IMG/VR virus record: IMGVR_UViG_3300047560_001018
Span: 1 to 50,914 of that record
Source: a virus
Direction: 5' to 3' (one strand)
Length of the DNA: 50,914 nt
Shown: one piece after another, positions 14,952-23,900 of the stretch
Layout of the letters: every line of letters begins with the position of its first letter
Numbering within the stretch: position 1 is the stretch's first letter
Made by a program: the position numbers and the translations under genes
The notes under the pieces: model-generated
Seen by the model: only the letters and a program-made list of their open reading frames with translations
Database searches by the model: none
Told to the model about the DNA's origin: nothing

Positions 14952-15368
14952 ATGGCAAAGATTAATGTGATTGGGAATGTTCCAGCGTATGCACAGATTG
15001 GTGACGCAGGGGCTGATCTAGTCTCAACCGAGGAGCTAACGCTTACTCCGGGACAGACAAAGCTTGTAAAGACTGGAACGTCAATTGCAATTCCAGAGAG
15101 TATGGTCGGTATGGTCTGCTCACGATCAGGGCTATCGCTGAAGAACAGTATCTTTGTGCTTAACGCACCGGGAATCATCGACTCTGGATACCGTGGAGAG
15201 ATCGGCGTTATCTTGCACAATGCAAGCGAAGACTGGTTCCCGATTAAACCGGGCGACCGTATTGCTCAGCTAGTATTTGTACGACACGTTGTTGCGGAAT
15301 TCAACGAGGTTAATTCGCTGGATGCAACTGAGCGTGGAGACAGCGGCTTTGGATCGACGGGAGTATAG
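14952..15368 (+). CDS. dut: dUTPase, 138 aa
   Basis: Trimeric dUTP pyrophosphatase, hydrolysing dUTP to dUMP and pyrophosphate, which limits uracil in DNA and feeds ThyX. All five motifs are present in order: DAGADL, CSRSGLSLK, PGIIDSGYRGEIG, GDRIAQL and the C-terminal P-loop-like RGDSGFGSTG. Length is standard. AGGAGGAAC precedes ATG 14952. The stop overlaps the GTG of thyX by one base, so the two are coupled. Confidence 0.95.
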   Translation: MAKINVIGNVPAYAQIGDAGADLVSTEELTLTPGQTKLVKTGTSIAIPESMVGMVCSRSGLSLKNSIFVLNAPGIIDSGYRGEIGVILHNASEDWFPIKPGDRIAQLVFVRHVVAEFNEVNSLDATERGDSGFGSTGV

Positions 15369-16054
15369 TGAAGTACAGGACCGATGTTACAGTTGATCTT
15401 ATTGATGCTATGGCTTCTGACGATATCATCGTCAAGGCGGCTCGAGTTTCTACTGGTGCTAGTGACAATAAAGATCGTGACGCTGGGCTCATTAACTATC
15501 TAATGCGTGACCGCCACGGCTCACCATTCGAACACGCCGTGTTCACGTTCCGCATCGAAGCACCAATCTTCGTGTTCCGTGAGTTTATGCGTCACCGCAT
15601 GGCCTCGTATAATGAGGAGAGCGGCCGATACAAGGAGCTCGAGCCCGTGTTCTACGTTCCGGGTGGTAAGCGTAATCTGATTCAGATTGGCAAGCCGGGA
15701 GCTTATGAGTTCATTCCGGGCACAGAAGAGCAGCATGACCTAGTTGTTGAGTCAATCATCAGTGCGTCAAAGGAAGCATACAATCGCTACGAGAGTATGC
15801 TGGCAGCTGGCATTGCGCGTGAGGTTGCTCGTGTTGTACTACCAGTCAATATTTATTCATCGATGTATGTAACAATGAACGCACGATCGCTGATGAATTT
15901 CTTGAGTCTTCGCACCAAGGATGATAATAGCGCATTCCCTTCGTTCCCGCAGCGTGAGATCGAGATGGTTGCCGAAAAGATGGAAGCAATCTTCTCTGGC
16001 TGGATGCCAGCTACTCATGCTTCATTTGTAAAGAATCGGAGGGTTGCACCATAA
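15368..16054 (+). CDS. thyX: Flavin-dependent thymidylate synthase ThyX, 228 aa
   Basis: Converts dUMP to dTMP using methylene-THF and reduced FAD. The ThyX signature RHRMASYNEESGR lies at residues 75-87, preceded by RHGSPFEHAVFTF, and the C-terminal SLRTKDDNSAF region matches the dUMP/FAD site. GTG start at 15368 overlaps the dut stop. ThyX rather than ThyA fits an actinobacterial host. It would replace host dTMP supply during replication. Confidence 0.95.
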   Translation: MKYRTDVTVDLIDAMASDDIIVKAARVSTGASDNKDRDAGLINYLMRDRHGSPFEHAVFTFRIEAPIFVFREFMRHRMASYNEESGRYKELEPVFYVPGGKRNLIQIGKPGAYEFIPGTEEQHDLVVESIISASKEAYNRYESMLAAGIAREVARVVLPVNIYSSMYVTMNARSLMNFLSLRTKDDNSAFPSFPQREIEMVAEKMEAIFSGWMPATHASFVKNRRVAP

Positions 16055-16263
16055 TGACAGATGCAGTAAATCATCCGCCGCATTACACTAGCGATCCAAG
16101 TGGAGTGGAGTGCATTACCATTGTGCGACATAGAAACTTTGCAATCGGCAATGCGATTAAGTATCTATGGCGAGCTGGACTAAAAGACGGCAACTCTGAT
16201 ATTCAAGATTTGCGTAAAGCAATCTGGTATATTGAAGACGAGATCAAACGACTCGAAAATTAA
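16054..16263 (+). CDS. DUF3310 (SaV-like) protein, 69 aa
   Basis: Starts in a TAATG overlap with thyX. VNHPPHYTS... GVECI ... GNAIKYLWRAGLKDG ... DLRKAIWYIEDEI is the standard DUF3310 pattern, widely found in phages near nucleotide-metabolism genes and described in some reports as a nucleotide-kinase-like or HD-related helper. The precise function is not settled. It is the last rightward gene before the convergent terminator. Confidence 0.9.
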   Translation: MTDAVNHPPHYTSDPSGVECITIVRHRNFAIGNAIKYLWRAGLKDGNSDIQDLRKAIWYIEDEIKRLEN

Positions 16264-16270
16264 ATAAAGC

Positions 16271-16303
16271 AAAAGGACCAGCTCACCTCGGGCTGGTCCT
16301 TTT
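16271..16303. terminator. Bidirectional rho-independent terminator between convergent operons
   Basis: A perfect 12-bp stem (AAAAGGACCAGC at 16271-16282 with GCTGGTCCTTTT at 16292-16303) and a 9-base loop lie between the DUF3310 gene and the oppositely oriented lysis genes. The stem ends in AAAA/TTTT, so it can work on both strands. It marks the meeting point of the replication operon and the late operon. Confidence 0.92.
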
Positions 16304-16325
16304 GTCTTGTCGGGTTACTTCCAAC

Positions 16326-16589
16326 CTACATTAGTAGGAGGCCTACAACCATTGCCGCAACTGAGATGATCGACAATGCTAGGGCAACACTGCCCTTAGC
16401 CGAGGTGCGCTGAGTCTTGAGCTCACGCACATCCATTTCAAGCTCACGAATGTCTTTCTTGACATCGTTAATTTCTTCTTTTTGAGCGTTCTGGTTTTGC
16501 TCCAGACGCTCCATTCCCTCACGCAAGAAGCGAACCCCTTCTTCAATGCGCCCAATAGCTACTAATACTTCAGTGTAGTCGTCCGGCAT
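16326..16589 (-). CDS. XhlA-like coiled-coil membrane protein, 87 aa
   Basis: N-terminal coiled coil (LVAIGRIEEGVRFLREGMERLEQ... RELEMDVRELKTQ) and one C-terminal membrane span (SVALALSIISVAAMVVGLLLM). This order matches XhlA-type holin-associated proteins. As the last gene of the late operon, next to a two-span membrane protein and an endolysin, it probably helps lysis. Its ATG overlaps the stop of the preceding gene. Confidence 0.75.
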   Translation of the reverse strand: MPDDYTEVLVAIGRIEEGVRFLREGMERLEQNQNAQKEEINDVKKDIRELEMDVRELKTQRTSAKGSVALALSIISVAAMVVGLLLM

Positions 16590-16939
16590 TAGCGCAGGTC
16601 GTCCCCGTCAAGCAACTCTTCAAGATCGCCAAATACATCCTCGATCTCCAGAGTCTTCTTAGCTGAAGTTTCAACTGCTCCAGCTACATCCTTATTATCA
16701 GCTGCCTGCTTGGCAACTGCAGCCCGGAAGCCCTTCTCAATGTCTTCTTGTGATACGTTAGCATCCCATGCCAGCTGAACGCCAAAGAAGATAATGATCG
16801 ACGAGAATACGGTAGCTACACCATTAAGCGCACCAAGCAGCGGGCCAATGCCAGTTGCTGCGCCAGTAGCCATTCCGGGAATAGCGGCAAACATGATCAC
16901 ACCAAGTGATCGAGTCAGTAGTTCCTTAAGCTTCTTCAT
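16589..16939 (-). CDS. Putative holin, 116 aa
   Basis: Two N-terminal hydrophobic segments (about 13-30 and 35-58, the second FSSIIIFFGVQLAW) are followed by a long charged helical tail ending DLEELLDGDDLR. The topology and position beside the endolysin fit a holin, which would permeabilise the membrane to release the lysin. No family motif can be named, so the call depends on context. Start overlaps the lysin stop. Confidence 0.65.
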   Translation of the reverse strand: MKKLKELLTRSLGVIMFAAIPGMATGAATGIGPLLGALNGVATVFSSIIIFFGVQLAWDANVSQEDIEKGFRAAVAKQAADNKDVAGAVETSAKKTLEIEDVFGDLEELLDGDDLR

Positions 16940-17385
16940 TACTTAGCTGCCTTTGCTCTTGCGAGCTGAGCGGCAATTACCTTCTTAAGGAAGCCGTCAG
17001 CGTCATATACTTTACCACCGAATACGCCATTCACATTGAGTGAAAGCGTAAGGTGAAGATGAACGCCCGATGATGCAGATCCAGTTGTTCCGGCAAAACC
17101 GATAACCTGACCCGACTTTACTTTAGTCCCCACTTTAAGCGCACAAGGCAGCTGCATGTGGCAGTAGCCAAAGAAGTGCTTGCCAATCTGAAGCACAACA
17201 ACATTGCCCAAGATAGCGCTTTCCTTAACGATGGCGATCACGCCATCGTTAACGGCCAGCAGCGGGGTACCAGCCTTGAAACCATTATAGTCACAACCAC
17301 GGTGGCCGTTTGGATGCCAGTCGTCGACAACACCGAATGCTGGACCGCGGTTAAACTTACCCTTAAGAGGCATTACCCAAGTCAT
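16939..17385 (-). CDS. M23-family endolysin (LytM-like peptidase), 148 aa
   Basis: Zinc metallopeptidase that should cleave peptidoglycan cross-bridges. The M23 pattern is complete: H28-x3-D32 (zinc ligands in HRGCD), H76 (YCH) and H109-L-H111 (catalytic and third zinc ligand). There is no signal peptide and no separate cell-wall-binding domain, so it is a minimal lysin whose exit depends on the neighbouring holin. ATG start with GGGAGCG site. Some phage M23 domains act as tail lysins instead, but position favours lysis. Confidence 0.87.
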   Translation of the reverse strand: MTWVMPLKGKFNRGPAFGVVDDWHPNGHRGCDYNGFKAGTPLLAVNDGVIAIVKESAILGNVVVLQIGKHFFGYCHMQLPCALKVGTKVKSGQVIGFAGTTGSASSGVHLHLTLSLNVNGVFGGKVYDADGFLKKVIAAQLARAKAAK

Positions 17386-17386
17386 A

Positions 17387-17746
17387 TTACGCTCCCACCG
17401 TGATCCAGTTTAGATACAGATTCTCGGCAGTGCTGCCAGCGACACGATATACAACTGCGCTAAAGCCAGTCGTAGTAACGCTGTGGATCGTAGTTACATA
17501 TGGACTTGACACTGAAGTTCCCTCAACTGATGCATTGATCAGCGGGATTGAAGTGTATGGAGTGTCAAAGGTGACCGCCACGGCCACAGTTCCAGCAGCT
17601 GCAGCTGGTCCAGTAAATGCCTTACGACCCGACATTGCTAGGCGATCGCTTACCGAAGATGCGAGTAGCGCAAAGTGTGTCTCGAGCGGTGCAATCGAGT
17701 CAGTAGAAGTGGGGTGATAGATCCCCCGGTTAGTGGTAGTTGCCAT
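17387..17746 (-). CDS. Small tail appendage protein, 119 aa
   Basis: Short N-terminal helix region (residues 5-40, HPTSTDSIAPLETHFALLASS) and a beta-rich domain rich in Thr, Val and Ser (VAVTFDTPYTSIPLINASVEG), like the C-terminal domains of tail fibre or H-type lectin proteins. It lies downstream of other tail proteins and next to the endolysin. The call as a minor tail component rests on composition and position. Confidence 0.6.
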   Translation of the reverse strand: MATTTNRGIYHPTSTDSIAPLETHFALLASSVSDRLAMSGRKAFTGPAAAAGTVAVAVTFDTPYTSIPLINASVEGTSVSSPYVTTIHSVTTTGFSAVVYRVAGSTAENLYLNWITVGA

Positions 17747-17773
17747 GTTAAACCTCTTTACTATTGTATCTGG

Positions 17774-18487
17774 TTATGACCAAGTTGCTGATAGATTGAT
17801 CGTCGCATCCAGCGTTGCATACTCACTAGGGAGAGCACTTGAATTAACATACAAATATAGTGTCTTTGAGCCGCCAGTAGTGTAGCTCTTAGTGTATGAC
17901 TGCGAGTAACTATTGGTCTTTGGATAGCTGCCAGATCCAGTAGGCATAGCCCATGACGTGCTGCTATTTGCGGTAACACCATCAGTCAAGTAGAATGCAC
18001 CAGATGCTGCCTGTGCGGTAACTTCGGCTGTAGCGTGGAAGATAACGCTAGCAGAGATATCTGCATTGGTATACGATCCCGGATTGCTAACAGTCACAGC
18101 AAGAACCTGAGTGCTTCCAAACGATCCAGAAGGGCCACCAATACTCCATGAGCCGCTATTGCTAGTAGTTGGTGGAGCTGGTTCCTGCAGAATTCCAAGG
18201 ATATACTGAATCTGCGTAATTGCCTCGTTCGCCAGGACTAGGCTAGCCTGTGCGTCAGCAGCCGCACTAGCAGCCGAGTTTGCGGTAATGACAGCTTGAC
18301 CAGCTAGTTCTGAGATAGAGGTTACTTGAGCCGCTAGGCGTTGCTGTGCAGCATTCAATTGCTCATCGCGAGCTTTATTATTTACCTCATTGCTAGTAAC
18401 CTTAGACTGCAAAGCCTCTAGATCACGCTGGATTGCCTTGCCCCATGGCTGTGATGCAGTTGGAAGATTGTTATTTGGGTATACCAT
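17774..18487 (-). CDS. Minor tail protein with coiled-coil stalk, 237 aa
   Basis: The N-terminal 25 residues (PNNNLPTASQPWGKAI) match the start of the collagen-like protein at 34678-35556, suggesting a common attachment tag. A coiled coil follows (residues about 20-95, with Ala/Gln-rich heptads), and then a beta-sandwich-like C-terminal domain rich in Ser, Tyr and Thr. This fits a short fibre anchored on the tail tip. Confidence 0.65.
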   Translation of the reverse strand: MVYPNNNLPTASQPWGKAIQRDLEALQSKVTSNEVNNKARDEQLNAAQQRLAAQVTSISELAGQAVITANSAASAAADAQASLVLANEAITQIQYILGILQEPAPPTTSNSGSWSIGGPSGSFGSTQVLAVTVSNPGSYTNADISASVIFHATAEVTAQAASGAFYLTDGVTANSSTSWAMPTGSGSYPKTNSYSQSYTKSYTTGGSKTLYLYVNSSALPSEYATLDATINLSATWS

Positions 18488-18488
18488 G

Positions 18489-20069
18489 TTAGCCCTTCAT
18501 CAATGGTACTACTGTGAATTCATTAAACTGCAATGCCTGTGGCACGTTCGGAGCATCTGGCTCTCCAGCTAGGCTAGTGAACAAAGCAAAGTCACCAGTA
18601 TTCACGGCGTTAAAGTTGCCAAATGTTGCACAAGGGGTGGCAGTCATGGATACTTCAGCTGGCCCGTAATTTGCCGATACGATTCGATAGCGGTTAAAGT
18701 CACGCTCAATTACCGAGCCGATCGCCTGACCAAATGGAATGTCGCCCGGAGCTGTGATATTCATCTCGATCAGCGGACCACATGCCTTCTGTGCAGATAG
18801 CGCAGCCTTGCTCCAAAAGCTATCCTCAGACATAATGAATGGAGAGGTTACTCCAGTACTTGAATCTTTTGAGTCAAAGCTACCGGAGCCAGTTGGGATA
18901 GTTCGCTGTTCGGTGTAATAGAATACGCCAGTACCAACGATCCAAAGCGCAGGATAGTCTGCATCACCTGAAGACTCGACACCAATTGAATATGGGGCAA
19001 GACCATTGCCACCAGACTCGCGCTCAAGTTCGCTAAGCGGTGGTGCAGTTACGGTAAGCTCAAGCTCGCCAGGGTTCTCAGTCAGAGTCACGCTAAGCGA
19101 TCCACCGAGGCCAATCCATTGTGCTGGCTTGATCGGCAGGTTATCGCTACCAACGATCACATACTCGCCAGTAGAGCCAGCATATGGTGCGGGCGGAGTA
19201 CGAGTGATAGTGCTAACACATACCGGTTGTTGCACACTAGTGAGTGTGGCATTTACTTGGAAACGCTTGGTTACAGTGGCCCCAGCTTCAACCTGCATCG
19301 AGTCAGTGATGCTGGCCAGGAAACGTTCCTTAACTGGAGTAGTTGGGTCATAGCTTGAGGCCTCATATACCGGCTGGTCAACACCATACCATGAGTGCGT
19401 AATTGGCACAGAGATAGTCTGAGCGGCATCAAATGAATCGATCGACAAAGTGTAATCAGACATGCGGTTGTCTAGCTTAGAGGTGGAGCCATCAATAGCT
19501 TTGCGGAAGTACATTCCCTCGAAGTTAGCAATCACTTCAATGCTGTATCCATTAACCGTGATGGATGAGCATAGCAGCTTCATCTGATCCCACAGGTTGC
19601 CAGTCCACGCTGGGATATTAACTACTAGACTCTCTACATCAGACAAGATGTAGCCATCTACCACGGCTGATACGTTAGCAAGATCGCAATACTGATTAAT
19701 AGCATCAATCAGGTGACCATGCACAGGTGGTGCGCTTACCACTTTGTTTAGACGGCCCATAGCGGTGTCAGCAGTGATCGATACATTGCCTCCGGCGATC
19801 GATACCTTGTTAACGGTTGCACTGAGTGAGCCGTTAAGCTGATCAGTTACAGTTACTTCATTATTAATCAGGAGGCGGCTATCCATAAATCGGTTAGTAG
19901 TAGAGTTCTTAAACTCGTCAACTAATCCAGCGGTCATGGTAAGCTGCGAGATTCCGCCAGAACTATCAGATGGCTCTAGCGGTGGAACGCTCTCTGAGTA
20001 GGAAAACTCACTAAGCGAATCAGGCTGGATTGATCCCGATCCGCTATTGAATGTGATCTTATAAGTCAT
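18489..20069 (-). CDS. Minor tail protein, 526 aa
   Basis: Large beta-rich protein in the tail-tip position, immediately after the distal-tail-like gene. Repeated short strands of Ser/Thr/Val and no coiled coil suggest a hub or baseplate protein. It corresponds in order to the minor tail proteins that follow the tape measure in actinophage siphoviruses. Exact fold not identified. Confidence 0.7.
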   Translation of the reverse strand: MTYKITFNSGSGSIQPDSLSEFSYSESVPPLEPSDSSGGISQLTMTAGLVDEFKNSTTNRFMDSRLLINNEVTVTDQLNGSLSATVNKVSIAGGNVSITADTAMGRLNKVVSAPPVHGHLIDAINQYCDLANVSAVVDGYILSDVESLVVNIPAWTGNLWDQMKLLCSSITVNGYSIEVIANFEGMYFRKAIDGSTSKLDNRMSDYTLSIDSFDAAQTISVPITHSWYGVDQPVYEASSYDPTTPVKERFLASITDSMQVEAGATVTKRFQVNATLTSVQQPVCVSTITRTPPAPYAGSTGEYVIVGSDNLPIKPAQWIGLGGSLSVTLTENPGELELTVTAPPLSELERESGGNGLAPYSIGVESSGDADYPALWIVGTGVFYYTEQRTIPTGSGSFDSKDSSTGVTSPFIMSEDSFWSKAALSAQKACGPLIEMNITAPGDIPFGQAIGSVIERDFNRYRIVSANYGPAEVSMTATPCATFGNFNAVNTGDFALFTSLAGEPDAPNVPQALQFNEFTVVPLMKG

Positions 20070-20939
20070 TTATACCTCTACCCAGACTGCTGCCATTCCA
20101 ATCTGACCGTCATTAATCTCCGAAGAGTAGTAGTCAATGTCGGGAGCGCTTAGGAATTCTAGTCCACTAGTTCCCTTACCAACGATAAAGCCGCCGGTTT
20201 CTGGAACCTGATCTTCAGGGAGAACCTGTGCGATCATTGCGGTAATATCAACATCTGCAAACTCATCAAGTGCAAGGAAGATCTCGACGTAGGAGTAGGT
20301 ATTTCCATTTACGGAAACATTGGTACGTCGAGTTCCTCCTGCATTTAGCCTAGTCGGGTTAATCGCAGTTGCAGCTTCTCCAGTTGAGCGGAGATGTGGC
20401 ACAATACGGATACCTAGGCTGCCACTAGTAGCTGGGCCATGCCAGCCGAAGTGAAGCTTGTATCCTTCAGGGATGATTACAATCTGTCGCTTCTGCGACT
20501 CGTAAAGATCAGTGGTGATTGAAAACTTGGCATAGCTTGAAGGATAGTCGTTAGCAACAGTTGCGCTGTGATAAGTCACAGTGACGTCATCATCCAGCTG
20601 CGGCCAGTCCTTATCGCCAAGCATCGGTGCAGACCAGTGCTCTGGTAGGACATTCTGGTTAAGCGAGAATGGGTCAAGGAAATAGAATGGGCCATCGCCA
20701 TAGATACCAGTAGCGAAGTTGCGGATCTTCTGCAGCGAAGCATCATCAGCACTATTCATTGAGCCACGCCAGCTGGGTTCAAACCTGCGGTGAGAAGCCC
20801 CTGAGCGGCGCACAGAGGCCCTTCCATTGAGGAGCTGGGTCTCTGCTGACCAACTGACGCTTGAGGCCTTCATGCCCGAAGCAGGGGCTTTAATCCATGC
20901 TTGCGTATCCTTATTGCCAAAGTAGATAGTGCCTGCCAT
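20070..20939 (-). CDS. Distal-tail-like minor tail protein, 289 aa
   Basis: Directly after the tape measure gene, where siphophages place the distal tail protein. The N-terminal half (GTIYFGNKDTQAWI... RRFEPSWRG) looks like the beta-rich domain of actinophage tail-tip proteins, and the C-terminal half looks like a beta-sandwich (TSGSLGIRIVPHL). It would connect the tail tube to the tip complex. The call is by position and fold impression. Confidence 0.7.
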   Translation of the reverse strand: MAGTIYFGNKDTQAWIKAPASGMKASSVSWSAETQLLNGRASVRRSGASHRRFEPSWRGSMNSADDASLQKIRNFATGIYGDGPFYFLDPFSLNQNVLPEHWSAPMLGDKDWPQLDDDVTVTYHSATVANDYPSSYAKFSITTDLYESQKRQIVIIPEGYKLHFGWHGPATSGSLGIRIVPHLRSTGEAATAINPTRLNAGGTRRTNVSVNGNTYSYVEIFLALDEFADVDITAMIAQVLPEDQVPETGGFIVGKGTSGLEFLSAPDIDYYSSEINDGQIGMAAVWVEV

Positions 20940-23900
20940 TACTTCATGCCCCTTCGTGCGAGCACAATGTTGCCTTCATTAGCCGATTGTGCAATCTTTG
21001 TGGTCTCAGTGTAAAGGTTCACTGGACGGTCAATGGCAGCTCGCAAAAGCGCCCGATCTTCTGGACTCAAGTATACCATGGTCGAGCCGGATCCGGCTGC
21101 TGTTGAGCCGCCTTGGTAGCTTGGTCGAGCCAATTGCATCTGGTTAAGGGCATTCATGAAGTCTGCGCCATAGGTTCGCACAGCTGCAGCCTTCATGACA
21201 AATTCACCATTGCTCAGTCGAGCGTTAATCGAGTCGCTAGTTCCAGTTCCCGGACCGCTTACATAGCCACCAGTCGCATAGCCATAGCCATAGGTTGCAT
21301 AGTAGCTCTTGATTGAGTCATACAGCATCTTAACGTTAGCATCATGCCCAGCCTTCTGCTGCTTTTTCTGCGCTGGAGTATATGACAGCCACTTGGCCAT
21401 CTCGTTGTTCAGTGCAGTTTCACGGGCAGTAAGAGTAGTCTGGGCTGCCGAACTTGGAATTGGTCGTCCACTGCGGCTGATCTTAATAGTGTTATCAGAG
21501 ATTGCTACCCAGTTAGGGTCTAGCTCAGGAGTGCTTGGATCATCACGGAGCATCGACTTGCGAGCATATAGAGACGGCGACAAGATCATTCCATTACCGA
21601 GATCAATTGATCCAGTATTATTCGGAGTTGCCGTCGATGGCATTCCTCCATTTGGAGTAATCGGAGCTCCACTAGTGCTAGTTCCTCCACTGAATACAGT
21701 AGTAGCCTTTGCTCCAGTTTGTGGCGCACCGCCAGCAACTGGTGTAACAGTAGGAGTAATGTTAGTCTTAATGGTTGCTAGTGTAGCATTTGCCTTTACA
21801 GCAAAGCTCTTCAGAGCCTGAATGATAGCTGAATCGCCGGTCAACTTCAAGGTAATGTTAGTTGGAATTTCCTTGATTGCAGTAACAAAGTCACTGCTGA
21901 TCGAATCTGCATATTCCTTGATATCACTTGGTAGGAAGCCAAGAGCCTTTGCCTGCGATTCAAACTCACCACGAAGCTTCTCAGCTTCATTCTTGAGTTT
22001 AGTCTGGTCAGTAGTAGTCTTAGCTAGGGTTACCAAGTAAGCCTGATACTTTCCAACCATATCAAGTAGCGCACCGCGATTGCGGATTGCGGCGTCAGAG
22101 TTGTCGGTCAGCGATGTACTTTGCTTGGCTTGTGCATCAGCCAGATCCTTGGTTGCTTTTGCAGCATCCGAGTTAGCCTTACTAATCTGCGCCTGCAGGG
22201 CATTTGCACGAAGGGTGTCGCCATACTTGATTGCAATCCCAAGCTGATAACTGAGCACATCTTTATTGGCATTGATCTCGTCAAGCGACTGCTTAGCTGA
22301 GTCAACTGCATCAGCTGCATCGCGAGCAGCGTCCGCCATACTACGCCAGCCACTAGTGATTGCATCCTGTGCGGTGCCACTGCGGAAGCGGATATCAAGT
22401 GCATCCTTAATCACACCGGCAACTTCATCAGCCCAGTCATTGATAGTACGAGCTTGATCTTGAGTTGATCCGGTAAGCCCAGCAGCTAGCTGCTTGAAGT
22501 AAGTAGTTACATCCTTAGCAGAAACTTTAGCCTTCTTGCCAGTCGCAGAGATTGCCTTATCAATCATGATGTATGCTGAGCGTGAAGTAACGCCAACCTG
22601 CCAGAGGGCCTTACGAAGAGCACCTAGCTGGTTTGCAGCATTTTGTGGATTCTCATTTGCATTAGTTACAATCTGCTCGATCGAAGAGTTAAGCGAGTCA
22701 AATGCAGCTGAACCTTCATTGGTCATGGTGCTGAAACTCTTGCCAATGCCTGTGATTGAGCTGCCAAGATCGCGAAGCGCTGCATACATAGACGACGCAT
22801 TGTTCATACTCTTGAGCGCCTGTTGCACAACCTCAAGGAGGGTCTTGACGTCAGCCGCTGCTCCGCGAGCCGCTGCTCCAGTATCTTTCATGCCAGCAGT
22901 GATCTGCTCGAATGGCACCTTTAGCGATGAAGCATTGACACCCTGAAGCGCACCATTGATAATGCCATTAAGCATGTCAATTGCACCCTGAGTAGCAATA
23001 CCAGTCTTCTGGATAAATGCCAAATACTGGATCAGGTACGCCTTGAGGTTAGAGGTATTGTCACCATACATGGCGACAGCTGCAGAGATAACTCCACTAA
23101 CAGTGTCTTCATAGTCGCGAACGGCTTGTGAGTTTACTCCAAACTGTCCGGCTACATCCTTAGCTGCACGACCAGTCGAGTAAAGTGCGTTATCCAGCTT
23201 GCGTGAGTTCGTTGCGCCAACAGTATAAGCATCAAACAGATCTTGCAGCTCTGATTTTAGGGTGGATGCTTCCTTGCTAGCATCCTTCATTGCCTGCTGG
23301 GCTCCATTAAGTCCACCATTGGCAGCACTAGTGGCAGCATCATCAACACTCATGAAGCCTTCAGCGATTGCAAGGATTGCATATAGCGCAATTCCAATAA
23401 GGCTGCTAGCGATTACCGTTTTGAATGCCTTGGTAGCTACAGTAGCTGCCTTAATTCCGGTAGATGCAACCTCGCCACCAACGCCAACGGCAGCAAGTGC
23501 TGCTGCCTCCTTTTCGGCAGCAATCTTAGCAGCTTGCGCTGACACAATTGTGTCGATCTGCGTTTTATTAAAGCCAAGCATAGTCGCAATGATACGCATC
23601 AAAGTGCCATTGAATGAAACACCAGCCTGTGCCGCATTGGCAAATGCAGTACGCATCGCTAGCATCGATCCAGCTCCAACAAGCAGCATCGATCCAAGCA
23701 CACCGATAGCACCAATAATTGCAGCCAACGATACAGCGATAGCCGTCATTGCGGACCCAAAGCCATTGGAGCTAAATTTCTGCAATCCAATTAGTAGCGC
23801 ATTAATGACATCAAGAAGTCCACCAAGAATATTTTTCATTGGCGAATTATCGGTGCCAACAGCCATGAGTGCTTCAAAGCTATTCTTAATCTTGGTCAAC